DNA of 64,000 bases from Lunularia cruciata (lineage: Eukaryota; Streptophyta; Marchantiopsida; Lunulariales; Lunulariaceae), in the NCBI GenBank assembly GCA_948567375.1, contig OX419756.1, positions 69,418,552 through 69,482,551 on the forward strand. Direction: 5' to 3'. Position numbers and translations under genes: made by a program. Numbering within the stretch: position 1 is the stretch's first letter; every line of letters starts with the position of its first letter. This document shows positions 34,231 to 45,900 of this stretch, one piece after another. Under the pieces are notes generated by a model. It was not told the DNA's origin, searched no databases, and was given only the letters and a program-made list of their open reading frames with translations.

Positions 34231-37200
34231 AGCTTGATTAGTTCCAATGGGATTGAAGGCTCGACCTATGCAAATTTGCTTCACTTGCAAGGTATGATAT
34301 CTAATCGGGGTTGTAGAATTTTGGTTGATTCTGGAAGTTCAGAGAATTGCATATCTATGCAAGTAGCAAAGGAATTGGGTATTCCTATCAAGCCAATGAT
34401 TGGAAGTAGTTTGATGATGGCGGATGGTAGAAAGGGTTCTGCATTCCGCACCTTGCATCCCGTTACCTTCAAGATTGGGAAGGAGTATTTAGAGTGTATG
34501 AGGTTTGTAGTGGCACCTCTACACTATGATATCATTCTAGGTCTACCTTGGCTTGAATGTCATAAGGTTCAATTTGATTGGACCCGACACCAAATTCAAG
34601 TACAACACCAAGGTAGGAATTTCCGATTAGGGTGTCTGGCACCTCTGAGTAAGACACCTAAGAATAGTCAGTCCCAAGATGGGAAGTTTGTCAAGAAGGT
34701 AGCCATAGAGCGAATCTGGAAGGGAGATGAGTCCCAAGATGCCAGGAAGGCAACCATGGAGCAAGCTTGGAAGAGAGATGAGTCCCTAGAAGGGAAGTTT
34801 GTGAATGAAGCAGCCATAGAGCAAGCTTTGGAGGACGATAAGTCTGTATTCACGGTGTGGATCAAGCCGATTGCACAAGAACAATCTGAGGAGGGCCAAG
34901 TGCTGCATCAAGCAATGGTTGATCGGATAGTTCAGGAGTTTGCAGATGTGTTTTTGGATGATCTGCCAAAGGGATTACCCTCCGATCGAGGTATGCCCTT
35001 CAAGATCGAGTTATTGCCAGGGAGTACTCCAGTGAGTAGACCAATCTATCGGCTCTCACCAAAGGAGTTGGAGGAGTTGCGAACAACACTTACAGAGTTG
35101 TTGGAGAAGGATTTCATACGACATAGTACCTCTCCGTGGGGAGCACCGGTACTATTTGTTCCAAAGAAGGATGGAGGACTTTGTTTCTATATTGATTACC
35201 GTGGGCTCAATAAGCAAACCGTGAAGAATGCATATCCCTTGCCTCGGATCGATGACCTGCTTGATCAACTAAGTGGAGCATGCTACTTTTCCAAGCTGGA
35301 TCTTCGTAGCGGCTATTGGCAAATTCCTATTGAAGGAGAGGACATGCAAAAGACTGCTTTTTGCACAAGGTATGGACATTTTGAGTGGAGAGTTCTACCT
35401 TTCGGACTCACTAATGCTCCAGCAGTCTTCATGGATCAGATGCATCGAGTGTTGGAGGGACTATTGGATTGGTCCGTGATGGTGTTCTTAGATGATATCT
35501 TAATCTATAGCAGGACAGAGGCAGAACATGTGAATCATGTGCGAGAAGTCCTAAGACGACTACGACAGTGGAAATTTTACTGCAAGAAGTCAAAGTGTGC
35601 TTTTTGGCAGAAGGAGGTTACCTTCTTGGGTCATAAGATCTCATCAGAGAGGATCAAGATGGAAGAAGAGAAGATCAAGGCCATTACTGATTGGCCTACC
35701 CCGAAGGATGCTACAGAAGTACGAGCATTCAATGGACTGGCCAATTTTTACCGACGGTTCATCCACTATTATGCTCACGTGGCTGCACCATTGACTAACC
35801 TCTTGGGAAAGAACTCGAGCTTCCAGTGGACCACCAAGCATGAAGAAGCATTCCAGAAGTTAAAGCATATGGTGTCTTCAAGACCTATTCTTCAACCATA
35901 TGATCCTCAACTACCTTGTGTGGTTGATTTTGATGCTTCTAACTTTGCAATTGGAGCTGTGTTGCAACAAGAATTTCCAGATGGACTACATCCGATTGCC
36001 TTTGTGTCTCGCCGACTAAATACAGCAGAAAGAAATTACTCTACTTGAGATCGGGAACAACTTGCAATGGTATATGCCACCAAGGTATGGAGGCATTATC
36101 TCTTGGGGAAACAAGTGATCATGCGAACTGATCACAAGCCATTGTTGCAGACCTTACACTTGGAGCACATGAAGAGCCGGCATCATCGATGGGAAGAGCA
36201 ACTCCAATTGTTTGACATCAAACTTGAGTACAAACCAGGTCCGTTCCATGTCATTCCCGATGCTCTATCATGACGACCTGATTTGAAGGATCTTCCTTTC
36301 ATCACGGCGGCAATTACAACGGTGTCCATTGACCCTAAGGTCCACAATGAGTTTCAATCAGCTCTACGACAAGATCCCTTCTTCCAAATGGTACATGGTC
36401 ATCTGACAGCATGCGACAAGGAGTACAACATCTTCTCCTTCAAGGAAGGCCTTTTATTCCATGCAGACCAGATCTATGTTCCAGCCAAAGGTGATCTTCG
36501 ACTTGTGCGCCTTCAAGAAGCCCATGATTTACCAATAGCTGGTCACATGGGAGTGGACAAGACCTTGGGCACCCTCCAACGCCAATGGTGGTGGCCCAAC
36601 ATGACACGAGATGTTCGAGACTTTGTCTGATCATGTGAGAGTTGCCAACGGAACAAGGCCAGCAACCAAAAGCCGAGTGGACTCCTTCAACCACTCGCCA
36701 TTCCATCTGCTCGTTGGGAGCATGTGAGCTTGGATCTCATCACATCCTTGCCAAAGACAAAACAAGGACACACCACCACTCGTGGTGTTTGTGGATAAGC
36801 TTAGTAAGCAAATCCACTTGGCACCAACCTGTGATACCGTGGATGCTCCAACCTTAGCACAAATCTACTTCGACAATGTCTTCAAGCATCATGGCATGCC
36901 ACGCGTACTCATCTCCGACCGTGATCCTCGGGAAGTTTTGGCAAGCACTCTTTCAGATACTCGGCACCAAGCTTGCTTTGTCCACGGCCTATCATCCTCA
37001 AACTGATGGACAAACTGAACGCGCCAATCGTACATTGGAGGATATGTTGCGGGCCTTTGTCAATGTCCACCATACCAACTGGGATGAATGTCTTGCAGCT
37101 GCAGAATTTGCCTACAACAATTCCAAACAGGCAAGCATTGGATTTTCTCCCTTCTTTCTCAATTTTGGCCAAGATCCGCTTGTTCCAGATTCTCTTCTTG

Positions 37201-37804
37201 CTCCCCCTCCCTCTCAGGTTCCTCATACTTCTACATTCTTGACCATTATATCCCGCTCTCTCCAACAAGCCAAGTCTCACCTCCTTGTTGCTCAGAATTG
37301 CCAAAAACAATATGCAGACCATCATCGTCGTGATCTCACCTTTGAAGTTGGTGATAAAGTCATGCTATCCTCTAGTAACCTCCCTCTCCCACTTGATACC
37401 CAAGTTCGTAAACTTGCTCCTAATTGGATAGGACCCTTTGATATCACCCACATTATCTCTCCTGTTGCTTATCGTCTTGCCTTACCTTGTCACATGCGTA
37501 TCCATCCTTTCTTTCATGTTTCCAAGTTGAAACCCTTTGTTCCTAACCCTTCTTCCTTTTCCTCTCGAGTCCAACCTCCCCCTCTTCCTATCCCTATCAA
37601 TGATCATGAGGAGTACGAAGTTGATCGTATCCTTGCGCGTCGCCATATTCAACGAGGCCGTCACCAACACATGGAGTACAAGGTCCTTTGGAAAGGGTAT
37701 CCCCTTCATGATGCCACATGGGAACCTCTTTCTCACCTCCAGAATGCACAGATGGCCATCAAGGAATTTGAAGCTTCACTGGCGACGAGGACGTCACCAA
37801 CTAG

Positions 37805-37817
37805 CGGCGGGGGAATA
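37805..37817 (+). other. Polypurine tract of element A
   Basis: GGCGGGGGAATA directly precedes the 3' LTR and is the plus-strand primer site for reverse transcription. It overlaps pol coding sequence (the GGGICN reading). Confidence 0.85.
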
Positions 37818-38240
37818 TGTAACAATATGGAGTTTAGTGACTAAGTTAGTCGGGCTTACGAAGTAGAGAATAAGCCAAAATAGCCTAGAATATTCTAGAA
37901 GCATCTAAGAAGCTTCTTAGGAAGCTTCCCAACTAGTTAACTTGCGCCCTAAGCAGGTAGCTTCTAGAAGGAAGCTTCTAGAAGCTTCTAACTAGCTTAG
38001 CTTGCACGCCAAGTAGGTGGCTTCTAGAAGGAAGCTTCTTGAGAAGCTTCCTAGTTAACTTGGCTTGCACTCCAAGAAAGCGGCTCAAGGAAGCTTCTTG
38101 AGAAGCTTCAAAGGTCTTGTATGCTACCTATAAATACCAAGGCCGAAGCTCATGCTAGGCATTCGGAGTTTTCCCTCATTCAAGTGTCCCAATGTGAGTT
38201 TCCATTCTCCTATTTATCTCCTCGGTTTCGGTCTTTTACA
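37818..38240 (+). repeat. Element A 3' LTR (423 bp)
   Basis: Near-identical to 32631-33039 apart from a 14-bp expansion. The expansion creates a four-unit GAA-TTC-GAA-TTC array at 37971-37990. The whole GAA/TTC cluster spans 37888-38109 and the TATA box is 38129-38136. As the 3' LTR supplies U3 to daughter copies, the longer array would be the inherited version. Confidence 0.97.
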
Positions 38241-39205
38241 ATACACCAACATAGGATTTACAAACTGTTGGTAGAACACCATCTTGGTACCGGGTTGCTA
38301 CCATAAGCGAAGTAAGAACTGCTCCTTGATCACTTCTCGTAGTGCAATGGGCTCCAATTTCCAATGTCACTCAAAAACATTCCAACTTGTGGTCCATGCA
38401 ATCAGATCTATATACCAACCAATAGATAGAGTGGCACAAAAAGCTTGGTAGGGAAGTCTCTCATGGTCCATGGACCTCACCTTAGTGGCATATATGAGAG
38501 CTAAGAACAAAGCTTCAGCCCTAAGAGGCAAAAACCTAATTTCAGCAAGCAGCAATACATAAGGAGTTTGAGTCCTCACCCGAAGTTTATCACACAGAAA
38601 CAAGTTTTGAACTTTCTCCACCTTTGTCCACCATGTCTTCTTAGTACTTGGACTCCAAATCTGAACACCATAAAGAACCACCGGCTGCACAAGAGATCTG
38701 AACAGCACCTTCTTCAACTCCCATGTGGTAAGATGAGAAAGTCAAGAGCGATTCATGAGAGAATACAAAGCTTTAAACCCTACATTGATTCTCATCTTCA
38801 CACAAGTAGACCAACTATAGCCATGAGAAAACTCAAGGCCCAAGTACTTATAGGAAGAAACGTGCTCCAATGGTTGTCCATCAAAAAAGAAAAGTTAGAC
38901 ACCTTTAGAACCCATTACAATCACCTTGGACTTGTCAGGGTTCACCTCCATCTTTGTTTGATTGCAAAAGCAGAGAAGAGAATCCAATAGCTTATGTAAC
39001 TCTATGGATTGGTGGAGAGGAGCACTAGATCATCTGCATAAAGGAGTGCATGTATCATCAAAGAGCCAACCTGTACACATGTAGCTCCAACTTCCATGAG
39101 TAGTCTCTCTAGATCATTGATGAAGATTCCAATCAAAGTTGGAGATAAAGAGCAACCTTGATAAGAAAAGGAACTCAAGGTTTCATTCCTAAATACCGCG
39201 GTGTC
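38241..39205 (-). mobile_element. LINE reverse transcriptase fragment
   Basis: On the minus strand the reading includes SYQGCSLSPTLIGIFINDLE and the catalytic LLYADDLVLLS (39000-39150). It then has KMEVNPDKSKVIVMGS, YKYLGLEFSHGYSW (about 38830) and the thumb-like KKVLFRSLVQPVVLYGVQIW (about 38690). Isolated stops and frame changes show decay. The 5' end is lost at about 39205, where a family C LTR relic begins. The 3' end continues at 32630 beyond element A. Confidence 0.9.
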
Positions 39206-39709
39206 CCAAAGGAGCACCTTGTCTTTATTATATAGCAAAGGGGATCCACTCAAATGGAGCTACACACTTGGATCACATACATGGATTGGTGACATGTCGT
39301 TGAGCTCCACCTTTAGATTAACTGCATGGATCAGTGTTAGGTCAATCCCTGTCCTATTTGGTTGGTCAAAGAAGTTTGACTAAAGGGAATATTTAGAGAA
39401 TCTTCTTCTAGGAAGCTCAAAACAGCATGGGTGAGGTATTGTTGGAAAGCTATCAATGAGACAAACAAGGGTGGACAATGCAACATCTCTCCCTGGAAGA
39501 GGAGGTGACTTTCATATTTTTTAGGCCTAATTCACATGTTTAGGACTCCAAAATTGATTCTAATGTTTTTGACCTCTACCCTATTAGTGGAAGTGCTCTA
39601 TTGGTGACACCTCTGTCTGATCTTCTTAGACCATCATATATAACATCCCTCAAGATATTACAAACCCAATTTCCACCTCTAGATAATCTTTTTAGCTAGT
39701 GGTATTACA
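39205..39709 (-). repeat. Family C LTR relic
   Basis: From 'gtcccaaaggagcacctt' to GGTATTACA it follows 54690-55350 in the same orientation with many substitutions. The first 65 bp or so are missing at the junction with the LINE. A mutated copy of the internal duplicated block is absent or collapsed. Confidence 0.8.
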
Positions 39710-42560
39710 ATACATAAAGTAGACACATACACCAACTTGACAATCTTGATGGTATAACATCATTTAATGCAATGGAAATATGCACCAAATGAAGAAAATA
39801 AACATTGGATCTTAACCTTATATACATTTCCTACTTAACCACCAAAGAGATCCAAGGGCTACAAAGTGTCAGAGATCTTCTAATTACATCTAGTCCTCAC
39901 TAATCTTATCTTAATCGTATCTTGATCTAATCTCCAAGTGTGCACATTTGACATGGAACTACCACCTAAACTAGGTTTTTTGTAACTTAATTTTTCATAT
40001 AAGGGTCCACTTTGATATTTTATTTACACTAAGGTCTATGATCTATTTACAAGTACAAAGTGTCTTAGATATGACTATGATATGTAAGAAACTATGGGGT
40101 GTGAACAAACCATGAGATGTAAATGACTATGAGATGGATTTCTTATTACAAATTTTATCATGGTGTGGATTGTAAGGCATCATTGAGATTATTAGTCATC
40201 TAGATTTCAATCTAGCTCAATTTGGCAGCACCAATGATAAACTACCCTTCTCCTTATACATTTGAATGAGCTCTATGAACTCGTTTCTGTACCCATTGAC
40301 CTTGATTGCAAAAATTGGTTGTGCTTCTTTTAAATTGGAGTATGTGTGGCTCAACACTTGAGTGAAATGGTTGTTAATTGGTCATCATATAGACCTTCCT
40401 CCTAAGAGCCTTGATTTGCATTTTGATATCTTTGATCTTCATTCAACTCATTGTGGCATTGGCCATCCATTCCAACTGGCCCATGAGCTTTTTGCCGTAT
40501 GCTCTATGGTTGTGAGAAAGCCTGTATGCTTGTTCACTAAGCTCTTGCATTCTTGTTGAAGTCTTGACTTCAAGTCCTCTCGTACCTTTGTTTTAATTTC
40601 CTCCTCCTGATCATGTGATCATTTTAGGCTAATTGTAAATTCTTAGATATGAAGATCTGTAAGCTCTTTTAGGTTCTTATAACAATCCTTCACTCCAATT
40701 GCATTTTTGTTAGCAACCTCCAATTTTGTTTTGACAATTACCACTTCTTTGTCTTGTGCCTTAATCTGTTCTTCATGTTGGGCTTGTTGTTCCATGACTT
40801 TGCTTTGTATTGCATCAAAATCTACTTGTAGGTATCATAGGATGACTTTGTGTTGTTCTCATAATGCCAATTCCTCCTTTTGGAACTTCTCAAACAGTTG
40901 ATACTTCTCTTGCAATGATCCAATCTCCTTTGCAAGTTGTTTGTCGGTGTTATGTAGTTTGATATGAAGCTAGGCCATTATCATTGGCCATTGTACTTGT
41001 CTTAACATGAAGATGATTTATGAGCTTAACGCGCTTGTCAATCAGGGAGTCTAGCTCTTTGTTAAAAGGTGTGGTCTCCTCCAATAGTTCTATCGTTGGC
41101 ATTATTGCATGTATAAAGTAAACCAAAATCAAACACACCATCAAATTATTTTTGTACTTTAGATGATGGAAAATATCCTTGATTTTATTCATCTCCTCAT
41201 CTCATGCTAAAGATTGTGCTTGTGGTGTATCACGAGGAGCACTCTCCATCTCAACATTCAGATATCATTTTGTTTACTACATTGGTGGGTTTGTCCCCTT
41301 CTTGCAGGTTGCATATGGTGGAATCTTCTTCTTTCAATTTATGGACTTCTACTGTTTGCACTTCCTCAAGCATGAGAGGACCTCATTTGGATGATTCCAA
41401 TCCCAAAATGGCATCCCAATGTTCACCATAGGACTCATAGGCCAATAAGGTTCAAAGAAGAAGATAGTTACATCCACAATTACTTTGTTCAAAATTGTGA
41501 TGGGAGCATCATCGTCTTCCTCCATTGGTGCTTTTCCTTTGTCACTAGTTACTTCTTGATGGGTTGGTGATGATTGTGTTTCATCATTTGTTGCTTCTCT
41601 TGACGTTTTCTTGTTGGCATCTAGTGACAAAACGTGCAAAAATGAGTCATCATTGGCTGCCTTGTTCTCATTTTTGAAGGTTTCCTTTTTGGAGCTAGAA
41701 TGACCTTCATGAATTCTAGAGGCTTTGTTTCTACCTTGTCTCCTAGCTCCACCACTTCCACTTTCTCCTGATGATACTTTGATGACCTGATTTTTCTCTC
41801 ATTTCTTGGAAACCAAGGTTTTGACCTTGGTCAAGGGTATCTTTTAACTAATCATAATGGTGGAAGTAGTTTGGGAGTTTCTTCTTCTCTTCTTTTATCA
41901 AAAAAGCACATTCCAATGTAGAAGTGTATAGTGAAGGGTGCTAAAATTATGGCTGTTCCTTGTTCCATGTCCTCTAGAAGTTCATTTATTCATTCATAAA
42001 ACATCCGTCCCCCAACTCATAGGTTTCCTTTTGTGTAAGAGTTGGAAGAAAATGGGTTGGCTTAGGTTTGTTTTGATTGCAACACTTCATGCCTAATTCC
42101 ATTACAATGCATAGGATGGGATCCTTGAGACATGCTATCTTATAACTAGTAGTAGACTTCCCTCCACTAAACACATCATATATGTTGGCTTCAAACTCTT
42201 ACTTGGTCTATTTTGAGGAGTATCATCAATGAAGATTTGGCCAAATGACATGCACATTTCTCCTAAGACTTGTTTCCAATGGGCTTTTATCCACATAACA
42301 AGGTTTGCTCTTAACAACTTTCCTATCGTGCACTAGTTATTTCAGATTCTTCTAGCAATGACATGTTTGTAAAACTCCAATCCCATAATAGGAATTCTAG
42401 ATTTCTGCCTTTCAAGTACTCAACTCTACAATGCAATCGCATTTAGATAGTTTGGGAGGTTTGCAAACTATTTAGTCCAATTTGTATTATTTCACTTTTG
42501 TCCTAATCACCATTGCTTGATCTGCTTTCTTGCAGTTGTTGATAACTAATTTTACTAGTG
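39710..42560 (-). pseudogene. Decayed accessory coding relic on the minus strand
   Basis: Two neighbouring open pieces (42135-42317, reading MWIKAHWKQVLGEMCMSFG, and 41986-42174) join with one frame change. They are followed by a charged region (41349-41639, with KGKAPMEEDDDAPI) and by coiled-coil-like text down to about 40300. Many stops interrupt it. No enzymatic motif is visible. A possible minus-strand TATA box lies upstream at 42693-42703. The first 500 bp (39710-40200) show nothing. It could be the extra ORF of a large retroelement or a dead host gene. Confidence 0.4.
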
Positions 42561-42692
42561 TTCCCTCCTCCCTCCTCCTCCCTCCTGCACTCAAGCTTGC
42601 AGTAAATCTTGGACAGAGGTTAGAGCAATTCATATGCTAGAAGAATGGAAAATTGCAAAAGTGAAAAGTAACTTATTGTGGAGTGAGGTTGC

Positions 42693-42703
42693 CTTTTTAT
42701 AGA
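42693..42703 (-). promoter_or_regulatory. Candidate minus-strand TATA box
   Basis: The minus strand reads TCTATAAAAAG about 100 bp before a purine-rich leader-like tract (42560-42600) and the coding relic that follows. This is inferred from position only. Confidence 0.35.
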
Positions 42704-42916
42704 TCCATACATCTGTTCATTCCTCCACCATTGTGAAAGTTGGTGGAGGGTTGTGGTTAAACATTGCATGCGCAAATCCATTGCACAAAATGGTCACAAA
42801 TGATACTTTGGCGGCACCAAAAGTCACTTGTTACTTTTAAATTGGCACCAAATCACACAAAACTTTGTTTTGATCAAATATTGTCATTCCAAAGCTTGTA
42901 TGAAGGAGTTACAAAA

Positions 42917-45900
42917 ACTCATAAAATAAATAAAATGATATCGTATAAATTTTGCAGTAATCTCAATTTTTACTAGAATTTTTGCAGTATAATTTGCACC
43001 CTCTAAAGTGGAAGAGGTTTTATATAGCTAATTAGAGTGGATTCATCTCATTTATTTACTATAATGATTAAATTAAAATTTCAATAATTTTTTCATAGAA
43101 TACCTTGACAAAATACTGATTATTAATATTCAGATATAATTTTGACAAAATATTAAAAATTAAATTATGAATCTTTTTATTCCTTTGTACTTTGATTTGC
43201 ACTCTAATTAGTATGTCTATTCCCGATTCTAAAATAATTAATTATTATTTTTTTACCAAATAACTTGATATGAAATTTATTAATATAATATAAAGAAGAT
43301 TCTACAAAATTTAAGTTTTTTGAGTTTTTATTTAATTTAATTTCTGATATATAATATATAATTAAATCCTAATAATACATAGAGCCATAAAATTTTACTT
43401 TGTTGTTAAAATGAATTAAATATTGTTTTTTTATCTTTTTAATAAAAATATAATGCTATTTCAGTACATTACCAAAACTTTATAGCATAAACACTAAGAC
43501 TAATGGAAGTTGAAATGTATAAAAAGTCAGAACTATATCACTTATTTATCAACTTGAAAAATATATAATCATATAATAAAATTACAGGTATTACAATCAA
43601 GAATAAATCAGATTGGCTACAAATCACAACCATTAATTTCTTGCCTGAGTATTTGAATCTTGTGGTTCAAATCTAGAAACAACCTGTCAAAAATAACCAA
43701 ATACTTTAAAATCTTGATTATCTTTAATTTTTTAAATAAATTTTGATACCGAAAAGAGATGTCAATCTAAGTTAAAGTTAACATCCTAATTTCCTAATAC
43801 ATAAATTATTAAGTCATTTCAGTCTTATACCTTGGTACACAGGTAATCCTATAAGTTAATGGGAGTAGAATCCCCCGTTAACTTATAAATTTTATAAGTT
43901 TTCAGGGTACAAGATAAAGTGGGAAGACTGTAAACCCTTATGGTACTTAAGGTAGCCTGAAATTACAATAACCTTAAAGGAACACTATAAACCCCTTTCG
44001 ATACGTATAGTAACCTAGTATTCATTAACCTACAATCGTCCATGCAACCACCAAGGCTATGGAAGTTAACAGGCGTCCGTTTTGTTCCACAAGGAATAGT
44101 AGACAACTTTGACTGAGAAACTTTGTCTGTTGACAAAGATGAGAAATATGTGAAGGTTTGTAGTGACTCATAATCACCTTTGTTAGAGAGGCGCGCATTC
44201 TCCAGTAGATCCATATCGCACAGATATTTTCATACCCAGGTAAGTTTGATGACTGCAGCATTATTACTCTTTCGGAAAAGCTGAACTCTTCCAATCAATT
44301 ACCGGGCTTACAAACAGCATCTGTACTGAACATGTGGAACTGTCAACAGCTGCCTGAGAGTGCCCCGCAGCACTCTCAGGCAACAACAAACTTCAAATTA
44401 CCGTCCTCTCAATTGTTAGACCATACCATAACATGCCTCTCCTGAACACTCCCCTACTCGATACTCACTCACCAGGCCATGAATCCTTGCGGACAGTAAG
44501 CACAGTCCCTGCATCTCTCCTCCTAGTCAGAACTCATCTTGCACATAAAACACCACACACTTGAGGGTTGTGCATTGCACAAGAGATTCAATTTCCGTGC
44601 TCTTCCCCTCCCCTCCTCTCCTCTCTCGTTCCTCTACCCTCCCTTCCCACAGCTCCTCCTCTAAAGACATTTCTCGCTCTGCTCCTCCCTCAACCATTGT
44701 ACAATGTGCCCTCCGCGAAGGTCATTACTAAGGCTCACTGTTTTCAATATTCTTCGGAGCCCGTATTATACACTTATTGGTTTGTCACTGCTCTGGCTCC
44801 TTCATCATTTTTCTCCCCCTAGCCCATGCTACATTGAGCTTCTCTTTGTTTAATCCACACCACAATACTTACCACAACCCTGTATGTGGCGCCACTAAAC
44901 AACTCACTCCTTCTGTGTTAGTTAACTCATTGCCCCTTTCCACTCCATCTATCCGTAGAAAATCACGTGTTATATTTACTTTTCTTCCTCCTGAAATTTA
45001 TAAATTTTTGAGATATAATGATAAGGTATAAGATACGAAAAAATTAAGGTTTAAAAGAGTAACGGTATCGGTGGATTCAAAAGAAATGCCTTAACAAAGC
45101 TGGGTAGGAGTAACCTTTTGTTACAAGTAGTTTAATCGCAAAGAATGATACTTTTGTTCTTATCAGAACAATGTCAGCTTTGTTACACTTTCCTTTACAG
45201 TAATCTTAATAACTCTGTGATGTTATGTTATTTCTTGCAATAAATCTCCTATAAGTGTCAGAATATTATAATACACCAAAATCTTAAGATAATATAAAGT
45301 ACATTGAGTGAATATGGGACAGTTTTGAGGTCTAGAATACTCTTGTAAATGTGTCCCAGAACTGAATACTTAGTGAATTATTTATTTAGAAATATTATAT
45401 AATTTAATTTATCAAAAATAATCATATTTGAAGTTTTTCTAAATCAAAGAACGATAAATATGCACAAACATAAGAAAGATAACTTTGTTGCGCATAAGAT
45501 AACAAGTATTGGAGATAAGTCTATCTCTTGGTGTTATTATTTATATTCTTTTCTGTATATAAATTTTTTTAGTTTAAAAGATTGTATTATTAAAACTATT
45601 AAGGAAAGATATAGCATTTGGAATAGATTAGACTCAAATGAAGCACAATTGTCTACCCCCTAGAATCGTAGTATTCATAGGGCAATTATATCTCTCATAT
45701 TGCAGATTGATTACCAAAAAAAGAATAATATAGCATGAATTCATGATTCATTGACTATATAATTATATCAAAATAGAATTTTTAAACAATCATATAGTCA
45801 ATAGAATATGAGATGTGCATCTAATACATAATAGACATGAAATTGGCATAATAGTCTCTCTGCCTTGATTCAGAACAAACTTCTATGAAAATCTGATTTA

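Larger units (their letters stand above)
34183..37844 (+). pseudogene. pol: Element A pol: protease, RT, RNase H, integrase, chromodomain
   Basis: Pol lies in the -1 frame relative to gag and is open from 34183. Protease: [10 protein letters not shown] (about 34320) and [46 protein letters not shown] and the catalytic FLDDILIYS (about 35490). RNase [13 protein letters not shown] (about 35925). Integrase: zinc finger H..H..SCESCQRNK (36520-36660), then a DDE core with SLDLI, ISDRD and a TERANR segment. Chromodomain: YEVDRILARR ... YKVLWKGYPLHDATWEPL (37615-37735). In-frame stops are at 36046, 36271 and 36628, all TGA. A small indel near 36777 and an 8-bp deletion near 36930 (relative to copy G) shift the integrase frame. 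The final stop (37842-37844) lies inside the 3' LTR. Confidence 0.93.
32631..38240 (+). mobile_element. Element A: young Ty3/gypsy chromovirus
   Basis: A complete 5.6-kb LTR retrotransposon flanked by the identical 5-bp target duplications ATACA (32626-32630, 38241-38245). The LTRs differ by only about two substitutions plus one 14-bp indel, so insertion was recent. The order is LTR, initiator-Met-type primer site, gag with CCHC knuckle, protease, RT, RNase H, integrase, chromodomain, polypurine tract, LTR. Five in-frame stops in gag, three in pol and two frameshifts in integrase make this copy non-autonomous. CpG is still abundant, unlike in copies E, F and G. It lies inside a LINE. Confidence 0.97.

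Noticed and set aside
34200-34237. H-type pseudoknot downstream of GGGAAAC (TCAAGC 34214-34219 with GCTTGA 34232-34237)
   Set aside because: Complementarity is perfect, but only one nucleotide would link the 9-bp stem to the second strand, too short to span that stem. A simple hairpin is more credible.
36909-37325. 138-codon minus-strand frame inside element A integrase
   Set aside because: Shadow of the plus-strand integrase coding sequence; the same shadow appears in copies E and G.
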